Assembly: GCA_025980435.1 (NCBI GenBank)
Contig: JAICXK010000010.1
Span: 1-45,205, forward strand
Direction: 5' to 3'
Origin: Bryobacteraceae bacterium
GTDB lineage: Bacteria > Acidobacteriota > Terriglobia > Bryobacterales > Bryobacteraceae
DNA length: 45,205 nucleotides
Part shown: one piece after another, positions 7,672 through 16,051 of the stretch
Layout: every line of letters begins with the position of its first letter
How positions within the stretch are numbered: position 1 is the stretch's first letter
The notes under the pieces: generated by a model
What the model saw: only the letters and a program-made list of their open reading frames with translations
What the model was told of the DNA's origin: nothing
The model's database searches: none
Program-made: the position numbers and the translations under genes

Positions 7672-9147
7672 ATGCGACTTCTGAAGGCGGCGCCTGTATT
7701 AATTGTTCTCGCCGTTGGAACTCAGGCCCACGTAGGGAGTCCCGACATATATCTCGACGGCAAAGCCGGACCGTATCAGCTTTTTGTCACTGTTCGGCCG
7801 CCTATGGTTATTCCCGGAGTAGCCGAGATCGAGGTTCGCTGTCAGACACCGGGCGTGCGCGAAATCCGCGCGGTGCCTCTTCCCTTGACTGGACCCGGCG
7901 CGAAGTTTGCACCGATAGCGGACACGCTGAAGAGGTCGCCGCAGGATGCGCAGTTTTTTACGGGCTCCTTGTGGATGATGGCGACGGGCTCATGGGAGGT
8001 ACGGTTGACAGCGGATGGAGCTTCGGGCAGAGGCGTTCTTTCCGTTCCGGTGCCATCGGCAGCGCGGGCAACCAAGAAGATGCAGTTCGGGCTGGGAGCA
8101 TTGCTGGGGCTGCTCGGTGTTTTTCTGATCGGCGGCGTAGTTGCGATGGCTGGCGCGGCCGTGCGCGAAGCGAAAGCAGCGCCGGGCGAGATTCCGAATC
8201 GGGATGCAAAGCGCGGCGGCCGGATCGCGATGTCGATTGCCCTGTTCATTGTCGTGACCTCTGTCTGGGGCGCAAATGCGTGGTGGAACAGCGAAGCAGC
8301 CGCTTACGGAAACAGAGTTTACAAACCGCTGAAGTTGAGCGCGGTACTTGGCCCGCCGGACACCCTTACCTTGGACCTGACGGATCCCGGCTGGCTCAAG
8401 CCGCTGCCGGGGCGGATCGCGCTCTTCACCCGGAAGATCGACGATTTTGTTCCGGATCACGGCCATTTAATGCACTTGTACGCTATTCGCCAGCCAGGCC
8501 TGGATGTGGTTTACCATCTTCATCCCGACCTGGTGGAAGCCGGCGTTTTTCGCCTGAAGCTGCCGGCGATGCGCCCGGGCAAGTACAAGCTCTATGCGGA
8601 CGTCGTACATGCGACCGGCTTTCCGGAAACGCTGGTTAGCAGCGCGGACATACCGGCGCTTCCCGGCCGGCCGCTTGCAGGCGACGACGCATCCGGCTCA
8701 GCGAAACCCTGGCAGGAGTCGTCCGCGAGGGGCACAAATTTCGGGTTGCCCGACGGCTATCGAATGGAGTGGATTCGTCCCGCGGAGTTGCATTCGAAAC
8801 AGGCGATGCTGTTTCGATTCCGGCTGACAGACGCAGCCGGTAGGGCTCCGCGCGACATGGCCTTATATATGGGGATGCTGGGCCATGCCGCTTTTGTGAA
8901 CACGGACGGCACCGTGTTTGCGCACGTTCACCCAACGGGCTCGGTTTCCATGGCGGCTTTCATGATGGCCCAGCAGAAAAATGACAGCGGCATGTCCGAG
9001 ATGGATCACAGCGTTCGCGGAGACGCTCTCCCGAACGAGGTCAGCTTTCCCTATGGGTTTCCAGCTTCGGGCCGCTACCGCGTCTTTGTTCAGATGAAGC
9101 ACGGTACGACCGTCGAAACCGGGATATTCGATGCCGCAGTCGAGTAA
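7672..9147 (+). CDS. Exported, membrane-anchored histidine-rich protein (predicted mature N-terminal His)
   Basis: A 491-residue protein not assigned to a named family. Residues 1-19 look like a signal peptide ending TQA, so cleavage would leave His20 as the first residue (HVGSPDIYLDG). Residues 20-130 look like an Ig-type beta domain. Two membrane spans follow (about 138-164 and 185-205), then two more beta domains. The first has DHGHLMHLY (H263, H265, H268) and YHLHPD (H282, H284). The second has MGMLGHAAF (H405), FAHVHPTG (H418, H420) and a Met/His stretch near SGMSEMDHS. An N-terminal histidine plus H-x-H motifs recalls copper proteins with a histidine brace (CopC, PmoB, LPMO), and the HxMH/HLHPD motifs recall periplasmic YtkA/FixH-like domains. 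Copper binding is inferred. Partner of the preceding membrane protein gene. Confidence 0.7.
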   Translation: MRLLKAAPVLIVLAVGTQAHVGSPDIYLDGKAGPYQLFVTVRPPMVIPGVAEIEVRCQTPGVREIRAVPLPLTGPGAKFAPIADTLKRSPQDAQFFTGSLWMMATGSWEVRLTADGASGRGVLSVPVPSAARATKKMQFGLGALLGLLGVFLIGGVVAMAGAAVREAKAAPGEIPNRDAKRGGRIAMSIALFIVVTSVWGANAWWNSEAAAYGNRVYKPLKLSAVLGPPDTLTLDLTDPGWLKPLPGRIALFTRKIDDFVPDHGHLMHLYAIRQPGLDVVYHLHPDLVEAGVFRLKLPAMRPGKYKLYADVVHATGFPETLVSSADIPALPGRPLAGDDASGSAKPWQESSARGTNFGLPDGYRMEWIRPAELHSKQAMLFRFRLTDAAGRAPRDMALYMGMLGHAAFVNTDGTVFAHVHPTGSVSMAAFMMAQQKNDSGMSEMDHSVRGDALPNEVSFPYGFPASGRYRVFVQMKHGTTVETGIFDAAVE

Positions 9148-9151
9148 CCGG

Positions 9152-10393
9152 TCACGACTCGCGCAGCAGCGCGACGACATCATCGACTGTGATTACCCCG
9201 ATCAGGCGGCCATGCTCATCTACGACCGGTAAGGTGAGGAGATTGTACTTATCGAACATCTCGGCAATGCGATCCTGCTTTTCCAACGCGTGAACGAACA
9301 GCAGGGGATCGGACGCGAGATCCTTGAGCGGGGTATCGCCCTGAGCGAACAGTAATTTCGCGAGTGGAACGCTGTAGCGAAGATGATTGTAGCCATCGAT
9401 CAGGAAGATGGTGTGCAAATTTTCGAGCGCTTCCTCATCTTTGCGGAGTTCGAGCATGGCTTCGGCAACCGTCGCTCCTTCAGGGAGAGCGAGATAACCG
9501 GTATCCATGATGCCGCCCGCGGTGTCGTCGCGGAACTCGAGCAGTTCCTCGACCTCTTCCTTGTCTTCGGGCTGCATTTCATCCAGAATCTCTTCGGAAC
9601 GTTCCTCTTCGAGTTCGTTGAGAAGATCGGCGGCCTCGGATGGCTCCATCTCTTCGAGGATTTCGGCCGCCTTATCCGCTTTGAGTGATTCGATAATACG
9701 GGTCTGGAGGTCAGGCTCGACTTCGCTCAGCAGTTCGGCCGCGGTTTCCGTATCCATTGTGTTGAAAATGGCTGCGCGATCTTCATGCCCCAGATTTTCG
9801 ACAATATCGGCAAGATCGGCCGGGTGCATATTTTCGAGAAGCTTGTTTGAGATATTCAAGCGCACGCGGCGCTGCGGATCCGCTTCGAGAATGTTGCAAA
9901 ATTCCCATCGGATGGAATGCATGGGGATGCGCTTCTGGACCGTGCGGACCGTAGCGGGAGAGACCAGGCCGCGGAGCAACCGTCTCACAATCGAACGGAC
10001 GCCGATATCGACTTCCAGAATGTGCAGGACATCGCTGCCGTTCTCAGATTCCTTCAGGAAGGTGATGTCATTGACGCGGACGACTTTCCGGCCCTGCGCA
10101 TCGATGATCTGCTGATCGAGCAAGTCGCGAACCATGCGCAGCATGTACTCATCGGAGTGATACGGAGTCAGGCGCTCATCTTTCAGATGGATGCCGTGGG
10201 TGCTAATTTGCTGGATCTGGTCATAGCGAATGCTTAACCATGCTGGGCCGGCCCCTACGAGATAGCGGTCGAGCCGGACGGGGTCGATAAGCGGTACAAG
10301 CGCGGCATCACGGAAGGTCCCAATGCGGCGGCCTTTCAGATCGTACACTTTGACGCCGAGCAGTTCCGAGAGGTAGAGAATCTCTTCCGTCAT
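9152..10393 (-). CDS. PRC-barrel / MgtE N-terminal / CBS-domain protein without a transporter part
   Basis: A 413-residue soluble protein, starting MTEEILYLSELLGVKVYDLK. An earlier GTG at 10459 is possible but adds a non-conserved stretch. Domains in order: two PRC-barrel-like units (about 5-75 and 85-165: LGVKVYDLKGRRIGTFRD, then QQIIDAQGRKVVRVNDI); an MgtE_N helical repeat domain (about 185-285, with LHP-type MHPADLADIVENLG and MEPSEAADLLNELEEERSEE); and a CBS pair (about 290-410, ending LPVVDEHGRLIGVITVDDVV). In true MgtE the CBS pair leads into five membrane helices of the Mg2+ channel; these are absent, since the stop follows the second CBS. It may sense Mg2+ or nucleotides and act on a partner. 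It converges tightly on the preceding gene (4 bases). Confidence 0.8.
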   Translation of the reverse strand: MTEEILYLSELLGVKVYDLKGRRIGTFRDAALVPLIDPVRLDRYLVGAGPAWLSIRYDQIQQISTHGIHLKDERLTPYHSDEYMLRMVRDLLDQQIIDAQGRKVVRVNDITFLKESENGSDVLHILEVDIGVRSIVRRLLRGLVSPATVRTVQKRIPMHSIRWEFCNILEADPQRRVRLNISNKLLENMHPADLADIVENLGHEDRAAIFNTMDTETAAELLSEVEPDLQTRIIESLKADKAAEILEEMEPSEAADLLNELEEERSEEILDEMQPEDKEEVEELLEFRDDTAGGIMDTGYLALPEGATVAEAMLELRKDEEALENLHTIFLIDGYNHLRYSVPLAKLLFAQGDTPLKDLASDPLLFVHALEKQDRIAEMFDKYNLLTLPVVDEHGRLIGVITVDDVVALLRES

Positions 10394-10533
10394 ACATATA
10401 GAAAGCGGCGCGTGCGGATACTGCGCCGTTGGGCCCTCTTTGAGAATAACCGGCTGCACGGCAGCACTATATGGGCGCGGGATAGCGGGCGGATGGCGAG
10501 CATACTACACTCAAAGTTCCCGCGAGCGGTTGC

Positions 10534-12501
10534 TTGAGCTTTTTTGTGGTGAATAGTGAAAGAAAGGTCGGAAAAGCCGCCCACCACCCGGCAAGGCCGA
10601 CGGTGAAGCAGTTTTTTGACCGCGGGGGCATTCTTTCCCGCGCCCATCCGAAGTATGAATATCGTCCGGGACAACTGGACATGGCCGAGGCGGTGGGTGC
10701 AGCGCTGGCGGAACGCCGTCATCTGATCGTCGAGGCCGGAACGGGTACGGGTAAAACGCTCGCATATCTGATCCCGGCGATCTTATCGGGCAAGCGGGTG
10801 GTCATTTCGACCGGCACCAAGAATCTGCAGGAACAGCTCTTTTTTAAGGATGTTCCGTTTCTGCAGAAGCTGTTCGAACGCCCGCTGTCGGTCTGCTACA
10901 TGAAGGGCCGGACAAACTATCTTTGCCGCCAAAAGGTGTACGACGCCGAAAGGGAACCCGTGCTAACCGGCATGGCGGAGAATCGCGAGTTCGAAATCAT
11001 CCGGAAATGGGAAAAGATGACGGAGACGGGCGATCGCAGCGAGTTGCGAGGGATCTCCGAGCACAGCGCGTTGTGGTGGAAGCTAGATGCGCGCAGCGAG
11101 TTTTGCGCCGGACAGAAATGCAAACAGTTCGACCGGTGCTTCATTACCGCAATGCACAGGCTCGCCGCGCAGAGCGACATCATTATCGTGAATCATCACT
11201 TATTCTTTGCGGACCTGGCGGTTCGTGACCAGGCGTTGGGCGCGATCCTTCCGGATTATTCGGCTGTGATTTTTGACGAAGCGCATGAGTTGGAGGATGT
11301 CGCAGGCCAGTACTTCGGCATAAGTATAAGCAACCTTCAGATTCAGGAACTCCTGAAGGACACCTCGAACATATCGCGCAAAAAGCTCTTTGCCAGTCCG
11401 GAACTGGATCGCGCGCTAATTCACATCGGAGACCGGGCGGAGGGTTTCTTCGCGCTGTTCCCGCAAGAGGGCCGGCAAGGGTTTCGAGATCACGAAAGTT
11501 TTCTGGTGAACCATTCTGAACTCTACCGTGAACTATTGTTTGCCCTGGAGTCGCTTTGTGGCCGGCTGGAACTGGTAGAGGGCGCGGTGGAGGATATTCT
11601 CCCGCTGGTTCGGCGTACGAAGCTCATTCAGCAAGCCCTACGCTTTTGGGTGGAGAGCGGTGAGGCCGCCTTTGTTTACTGGGTAGAGCGCAGAGGGCGC
11701 GGGCTGTATCTGCAGGCCACGCCTATCGACGTTGCACCAGCCCTGCGGAGCCGCCTCTTCGATCGCGTGGAACCGGTGATCATGACATCGGCGACGCTCG
11801 CGGTTGCGGGCAGCTTCGATTACTGCCAGGGGCGCCTGGGACTGGAGAATGCAAGAACTTTGCAGATAGAGAGTCCGTATGATTACGGCAAGCAGGTTTT
11901 GTTTTACGTCCCACCGCATCTGCCCGATCCGCGGCAGCAAGAGTTCACGCGGCGTGCCGCCGACGAGATTGAGCGGGTAATTGAAGCATCTCGCGGGCGG
12001 GCCTTCGTTCTGTTTACCAGCTATCAACAGATGAAACAGGTTTTTGAGTTACTGAAGAAACGGCTGGATTATCCCTTGCTGCTGCAAGGCGATGCCCCGC
12101 GGACTGCGCTGATCGAGACGTTCCGCTCTACTCCGGGAGCGGTGTTGTTTGGGACCTCGAGCTTCTGGCAAGGGGTGGACGTGCAAGGCGAGCAGTTAAG
12201 CTGCGTTATTGTCGACCGGTTGCCATTTGCGGTGCCAACCGATCCGGTGGTGGCGGCTAGAACGGAAGCAGTGAGGCAGAGTGGTGGAAACGCCTTTTAC
12301 GATTATCAAATTCCCCAGGCGGCTCTGTCTCTGAAGCAGGGTTTTGGAAGGCTGGTCCGTGCAACCGCGGACCGGGGCGTGCTGGTGCTGCTGGATAATA
12401 GGATTATCAAGCTGCCGTACGGCCGGGTCTTTTTTGAAAGCCTGCCCCCGTATCGCTTCACCAGGGAATTGAGGGATATTCAGAAATTCTTCGATGTTTG
12501 A
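10534..12501 (+). CDS. dinG: DinG/XPD-type Fe-S DNA helicase
   Basis: A 655-residue superfamily 2 helicase that unwinds DNA 5' to 3' with ATP. Seen in the sequence: Q-region YRPGQLDMAEAV (43-54), Walker A EAGTGTGKT (67-75), four cysteines in the Fe-S cluster position (C131, C191, C196, C202), DEAH box (248-251), and C-terminal motifs MTSATL, FTSYQQM, GTSSFWQGVD and the QGFGRLVR motif VI. These match DinG/YoaA and XPD; the short N-terminus without an exonuclease domain fits the DinG/YoaA subgroup. The start is uncertain: TTG at 10534 and GTG at 10546 or 10549 are all possible and none has a clear RBS. The stop overlaps the start of queD by eight bases. Confidence 0.88.
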   Translation: MSFFVVNSERKVGKAAHHPARPTVKQFFDRGGILSRAHPKYEYRPGQLDMAEAVGAALAERRHLIVEAGTGTGKTLAYLIPAILSGKRVVISTGTKNLQEQLFFKDVPFLQKLFERPLSVCYMKGRTNYLCRQKVYDAEREPVLTGMAENREFEIIRKWEKMTETGDRSELRGISEHSALWWKLDARSEFCAGQKCKQFDRCFITAMHRLAAQSDIIIVNHHLFFADLAVRDQALGAILPDYSAVIFDEAHELEDVAGQYFGISISNLQIQELLKDTSNISRKKLFASPELDRALIHIGDRAEGFFALFPQEGRQGFRDHESFLVNHSELYRELLFALESLCGRLELVEGAVEDILPLVRRTKLIQQALRFWVESGEAAFVYWVERRGRGLYLQATPIDVAPALRSRLFDRVEPVIMTSATLAVAGSFDYCQGRLGLENARTLQIESPYDYGKQVLFYVPPHLPDPRQQEFTRRAADEIERVIEASRGRAFVLFTSYQQMKQVFELLKKRLDYPLLLQGDAPRTALIETFRSTPGAVLFGTSSFWQGVDVQGEQLSCVIVDRLPFAVPTDPVVAARTEAVRQSGGNAFYDYQIPQAALSLKQGFGRLVRATADRGVLVLLDNRIIKLPYGRVFFESLPPYRFTRELRDIQKFFDV

Positions 12502-12856
12502 AATTTGCGTGGAACACAGCTTCGCGGCCGGGCATGCACTTCGCAATTATCGCGGCAAGTGTGAGAACGTGCACGGACACAACTATCGCGTTCAGGTTGG
12601 GGTTGCAGGGCCCGAACTGGACGCGAGCGGCTTACTGTTTGACTTCTCCGAATTGAAGCGAATGCTGCGGGCCACCAGCGAATACCTAGACCACCAGTTT
12701 ATTAACGATCTGAAGCCATTCGACCAGATCAATCCATCCGCTGAAAATATCGCAAAGTTCTTCTACGATGAACTGCAGGGCGGGTTGAAGCCGGCCGCTA
12801 TCACGTTTGTGCGCGTTTGGGAGACCGATACGTCGTATGCGGTGTACCGGCCGTAA
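12494..12856 (+). CDS. queD: 6-carboxy-5,6,7,8-tetrahydropterin synthase (QueD)
   Basis: A 120-residue protein of the 6-pyruvoyl-tetrahydropterin synthase family, which converts 7,8-dihydroneopterin triphosphate into 6-carboxytetrahydropterin in queuosine and preQ1 synthesis. Zinc ligands H14, H27 and H29 and the catalytic Cys23 are visible in HSFAAGHALRNYRGKCENVH and GHNY; the family's DHQFIND and the glutamate in VWETDTSYAVY are also present. Full length for QueD. The ATG overlaps the helicase gene by eight bases, so translation is likely coupled, although the functions are not obviously linked. The other queuosine genes are not in this window. Confidence 0.92.
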   Translation: MFEICVEHSFAAGHALRNYRGKCENVHGHNYRVQVGVAGPELDASGLLFDFSELKRMLRATSEYLDHQFINDLKPFDQINPSAENIAKFFYDELQGGLKPAAITFVRVWETDTSYAVYRP

Positions 12857-12898
12857 GGAGCCGATAAAAAACTGCTTGCTGACGCGCGCGGTTCTGGC

Positions 12899-13159
12899 TT
12901 ATCTTCCGAAGAATGCCGCGTTACGCTGGGCAAAATCGGCCCACTTATCGGGCAGATCATCGAGCGCGAAAATTGCGGAAACGGGGCAGACCGGGACACA
13001 AGCACCGCAATCGATACATTCCACCGGGTCGATATACAGCATTTCTTCGCCTTCGAATTTTTCCTCGTCTTTCTTGGGGTGAATGCAATCGACAGGGCAG
13101 GCGTCTACACAAGCAGTATCTTTGGTTCCGATGCAGGGTTCGGCAATTACGTAAGCCAT
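12899..13159 (-). CDS. 7Fe-type bacterial ferredoxin
   Basis: An 86-residue ferredoxin. The cysteines lie at positions 9, 17, 21 and 25 (C-x7-C-x3-C-x3-C, with CVDACPVDC) and 48, 51, 54 and 58 ([12 protein letters not shown]). The first spacing is that of [3Fe-4S][4Fe-4S] ferredoxins, where C9, C17 and C58 would hold the 3Fe cluster and C21 plus the second CxxCxxC the 4Fe cluster. It carries low-potential electrons in the cytoplasm; the partner enzyme is unknown. The tail [19 protein letters not shown] is typical of this group. It stands alone between convergent queD and divergent galU. Confidence 0.9.
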   Translation of the reverse strand: MAYVIAEPCIGTKDTACVDACPVDCIHPKKDEEKFEGEEMLYIDPVECIDCGACVPVCPVSAIFALDDLPDKWADFAQRNAAFFGR

Positions 13160-13318
13160 TCTATGTTCCGGTTAACAACTAAACCTTAAATTCTACGATT
13201 AGCACACCGCTCCACGGAGTGACAAAGATGGTTCAGTGAGCGGTCGCATTCCCGGTTTAAGTGCGCGAAACGTGGTGCAATCCGGAACTCGCGGGGCAGC
13301 CCGGTAGAATGGCGGGTG

Positions 13319-14206
13319 ATGATTCCAAAGGTGCGCAAGGCAGTATTTCCAGCCGCGGGGTTGGGGACCAGGTTTCTTCCGGCGACCAAGGCCCAGCCGA
13401 AGGAAATGCTTCCCATTGTGGACAAGCCTCTGATCCAGTACGGGGTGGAAGAGGCGATGCATTCGGGAATCCAGAACATCATCATTGTCACTGGCCGCGG
13501 CAAATCGTCCATCGAAGATCACTTCGATGTCAGCTTCGAGCTGGAGCAATTGCTCGAATCGAAGCAAAAGACCGAAATGCTATCGATGGTGCGGGCGATC
13601 TCGGACATGATCGACGTCTCCTACGTGCGCCAGAAGGAGGCTTTGGGGCTGGGACACGCGGTGCTGCGCGCGAAAGAACTGGTCGGAAACGAGCCGTTCA
13701 CTGTGGTGTTGTCGGACGACATCATTTCCTCCGAAGTGCCGTGCATCCGCCAACTGCTCGATGTGTATGAATATTACGGCGCGTCTGTCGTGGCGCTGGT
13801 CGAAGTGCCGAGCGATCAGATCTCAGCCTACGGGGTAGTGGATGCGGAACTGGTGAGCGATAACGGGAGCGAGGGTCGGCTGTTCCGGATTCGCAACATG
13901 GTTGAAAAGCCGAAAGCCGCGGACGCGCCCTCGAATCTGGCAATCATCGGGAGGTACGTTCTCACGCCCGAAATTTTCCAATGTATTGAATCGATTGAGC
14001 CGGGTCGCGGTGGAGAGATACAGCTTACCGATGCGCTCAAATATATGTTGCGGAACAGACCTATCTACGGGTTGAAGTTTGAAGGGACCCGCTACGATGC
14101 CGGCGACAAGCTTGGGTTTCTGAAAGCCACCGTAGAATTTGCCCTGGACCGGCACGATCTGGGCGGTCCGTTTCGCGACTATCTGAAGAATTTGTGCATC
14201 CAGTAG
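13319..14206 (+). CDS. galU: UTP-glucose-1-phosphate uridylyltransferase
   Basis: A 295-residue nucleotidyltransferase that makes UDP-glucose from UTP and glucose 1-phosphate for envelope polysaccharides. The N-terminus has the GalU signature PAAGLGTRFLPATKAQPKEM, with KPLIQYGVEEA next. Further on come VRQKEALGLGHAVLRAKEL, VVLSDDII (metal-binding Asp), VEKPKAADAPSNLAIIGRYV and the active-site region GEIQLTDALKYML. The GTG one codon before the ATG (13316) is an equally possible start. The upstream 155 bases separate it from the divergent ferredoxin gene. Its 3' end overlaps or abuts the next gene. Confidence 0.93.
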   Translation: MIPKVRKAVFPAAGLGTRFLPATKAQPKEMLPIVDKPLIQYGVEEAMHSGIQNIIIVTGRGKSSIEDHFDVSFELEQLLESKQKTEMLSMVRAISDMIDVSYVRQKEALGLGHAVLRAKELVGNEPFTVVLSDDIISSEVPCIRQLLDVYEYYGASVVALVEVPSDQISAYGVVDAELVSDNGSEGRLFRIRNMVEKPKAADAPSNLAIIGRYVLTPEIFQCIESIEPGRGGEIQLTDALKYMLRNRPIYGLKFEGTRYDAGDKLGFLKATVEFALDRHDLGGPFRDYLKNLCIQ

Positions 14207-15198
14207 TGGTGAAGCGGCTCTGCGGCCTGGCAATCCTGTTATTCGCGAGCCAATTCTTCGCGTGCGCGCAGAATCTGCCGGCGACAGATTACGGGCAGCC
14301 GGCTACGCCGAAAGTGGTTGCCTATGTCCAGATGGCGCTCCAGCAGGGCGACCTGCAGTCCGCCGAGGCGATGGTGGCGCAATACCGGAAATTGTATGGC
14401 GATACACCCGAAGCACTGGAGGCTTTTTCCTGGCTGGCGCGAGGGGAACTGATATACGGGCATTCAGATCAGGCGCTGAAGGATGCGGAAGAGATCGAGC
14501 GCATTTCCCGCGCATCGCTTGCCACGCGGAAGCTGGATGCGGAGCCCCACTTGCCGCTGGCTCTGGGGGCCGCCTACGAAGTGCAGGCCGAGATACTGCG
14601 CCGGGCGGGCAAGCGGACGGAAGCGTTACAACTTTTGCAGTCTGCCCTAAAGACCTGGCGGGGAACCTCGCTGGTCGACCGGCTGCAAAAGAACATTAAC
14701 CTGATAACGCTGCAAGGCAAGCCGATGCCGGTCTTGCGCGCTACGGAGTGGATCGGCAAGAAGCCGCAGGCCGAGACTGCTTGGCGCGGCAAAGTGCTCC
14801 TGCTGTTCTTCTGGGCACACTGGTGCGCCGACTGCAAAGCCGAGGCGCCGGTCATCGCGAAGCTGGCAGCCGAGTTTGAACCGAAGGGCTTGGTGGTGAT
14901 CGCGCCGACGCGTTTGTACGGTTACACGGCGCAGGAGGAAAACGCGCCGCCTTCGACCGAGATGCCGTTCATTGAAAAGGTGTATCAGAAATATTATTCG
15001 AACATTCCGAACGCGCAGGTGCCCGTGGATGCGAGTAATTTCCAACGCTTCGGGGCGAGCACAACACCCACCATCGTCCTGGTGGATCGCCAGGGAATCG
15101 TCCGGCTCTACAACCCGGGAGTGATGGACGAAGCAGCGCTCCGCTCGGCTATTGAGCCGCTGCTTTCGAAGCAAGCTCCGGAAAGGGCTTCCCGCTGA
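14206..15198 (+). CDS. Secreted TPR protein with TlpA-like thioredoxin domain
   Basis: About 330 residues. The GTG at 14206 shares a base with the galU stop; GTG at 14209, or 14194 inside galU, are alternatives. A signal peptide (KRLCGLAILLFASQFFACAQ) targets it to the periplasm. Residues about 25-155 are helical with TPR-like units, and residues about 165-320 form a thioredoxin fold of the TlpA/redoxin type with the active site FFWAHWCADCKAEAP (the CxxC is C207-C210 from the 14206 start), a cis-Pro region TTPTIVLV and GIVRLYNPG. It would reduce or exchange disulfides outside the cytoplasm; its client is unknown. The residue before the signal-peptide Cys is not a good lipobox, so a lipoprotein is unlikely. 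Confidence 0.82.
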   Translation: MVKRLCGLAILLFASQFFACAQNLPATDYGQPATPKVVAYVQMALQQGDLQSAEAMVAQYRKLYGDTPEALEAFSWLARGELIYGHSDQALKDAEEIERISRASLATRKLDAEPHLPLALGAAYEVQAEILRRAGKRTEALQLLQSALKTWRGTSLVDRLQKNINLITLQGKPMPVLRATEWIGKKPQAETAWRGKVLLLFFWAHWCADCKAEAPVIAKLAAEFEPKGLVVIAPTRLYGYTAQEENAPPSTEMPFIEKVYQKYYSNIPNAQVPVDASNFQRFGASTTPTIVLVDRQGIVRLYNPGVMDEAALRSAIEPLLSKQAPERASR

Positions 15199-15232
15199 GG
15201 GGTCCCCTAAGAACTAAGCGATAATCGCTAAC

Positions 15233-15637
15233 ATGCAGTCTCGCATCACACTGGCAATGGCGCTGCTCGCACTGGCCGCGCCGATGGTCGCGAAGGGCCC
15301 GGAGACCACAATCAGAGTCGTCGTTAAGAACCAGTACGATAAGCCGGTCGAAAATGCGGCCGTGATCCTGGATTTCCTTGGTTCGCACCAGATCATGAAG
15401 CTCGGTAAGCGCAAACCGATTCACTGGGAAGTGAAAACGAACCAGGAGGGCGTAGCGCACTTTCCTCCGGTGCCGGAGGGAACCGTGCAATTGCAGGTGA
15501 TCAACAGCCGCTATCAGACCTACGGCAAGAAGATGGAGGTGGCGGGTGAAGAGAAGACCGTTGAGATCACCTTGAACCCGCCGCAGAAGCAGTACAGCGC
15601 GCACCCGCCGCTGAAACCGGCGGATCCGCCGAAATAG
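15233..15637 (+). CDS. Small secreted protein with carboxypeptidase-regulatory-like fold
   Basis: A 134-residue exported protein. It has a signal peptide (MQSRITLAMALLALAAPMVA), then about 95 residues predicted as a beta-sandwich of the carboxypeptidase-regulatory type: TTIRVVVKNQYDKPVENAAV, then KTNQEGVAHFPPVPEGTVQLQV, YQTYGKKMEV and KTVEITLNPP. The tail is proline- and lysine-rich and disordered. Domains of this kind often bind surface proteins or sugars; no catalytic residue is seen. A small inverted repeat, AGCGA-TAA-TCGCT, precedes the ATG. It converges with the RidA gene six bases away. Confidence 0.7.
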   Translation: MQSRITLAMALLALAAPMVAKGPETTIRVVVKNQYDKPVENAAVILDFLGSHQIMKLGKRKPIHWEVKTNQEGVAHFPPVPEGTVQLQVINSRYQTYGKKMEVAGEEKTVEITLNPPQKQYSAHPPLKPADPPK

Positions 15638-15643
15638 CGCCAA

Positions 15644-16045
15644 TCACTTCGCGAACGGGTATTCGTGCTTCGGATCGACAGCGATGGCTTCGATTTCAAT
15701 GTGCACATCGCGTGGGAGCCGGGCGACTTCAACGGTGGTGCGCGCGGGCGGGTTCGGGCCGAACAAGCGACCGTAGGTCTCGTTCATTTTCGCGAAATCG
15801 TTCATGTTCTTTAAGAACACCGTCGTTTTGACGACATCGCTCAAAGCTAGTCCGGCGGCCTCGAGCACAAGCTTCAGATTTTCGATCACGCGCACGGTCT
15901 GATCGTGAATGGAGCCGGTAACGAGTTCACCCGTTTGCGGGTCGGCGGGAATCTGGCCGCTGAGGAAGACGAAACCGTTGATTCTAACCGCAGGCGAGTA
16001 AGGGCCGGCTGCTTTGGGCTTTTCCGGAGTGATGATTTCCTTCAT
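15644..16045 (-). CDS. ridA: RidA-family enamine/imine deaminase
   Basis: A 133-residue Rid protein (YjgF/YER057c/UK114). It hydrolyses reactive enamine or imine intermediates released by PLP enzymes, protecting them from damage. Family motifs: [20 protein letters not shown] near the N-terminus, [19 protein letters not shown], and [20 protein letters not shown] near the end, which includes the substrate-carboxylate-binding Arg. The length fits the trimeric family. It is the last gene of a minus-strand run with pyrD, a PLP-dependent decarboxylase and a DapA-like enzyme. A Rid protein beside a PLP enzyme makes functional sense, but whether it acts on that enzyme's products is inference. Confidence 0.93.
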   Translation of the reverse strand: MKEIITPEKPKAAGPYSPAVRINGFVFLSGQIPADPQTGELVTGSIHDQTVRVIENLKLVLEAAGLALSDVVKTTVFLKNMNDFAKMNETYGRLFGPNPPARTTVEVARLPRDVHIEIEAIAVDPKHEYPFAK

Positions 16046-16051
16046 ATTGCT

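Noticed and set aside
7596-8639. 347-codon plus-strand frame overlapping the His-rich protein gene
   Set aside because: Ser/Arg-rich product without domains, overlapping a gene with a signal peptide and conserved His motifs in another frame.
14206-14280. Lipoprotein signal in the TPR-thioredoxin protein
   Set aside because: The residues before the Cys (FFAC) do not fit the lipobox, so an ordinary signal peptide is more likely.
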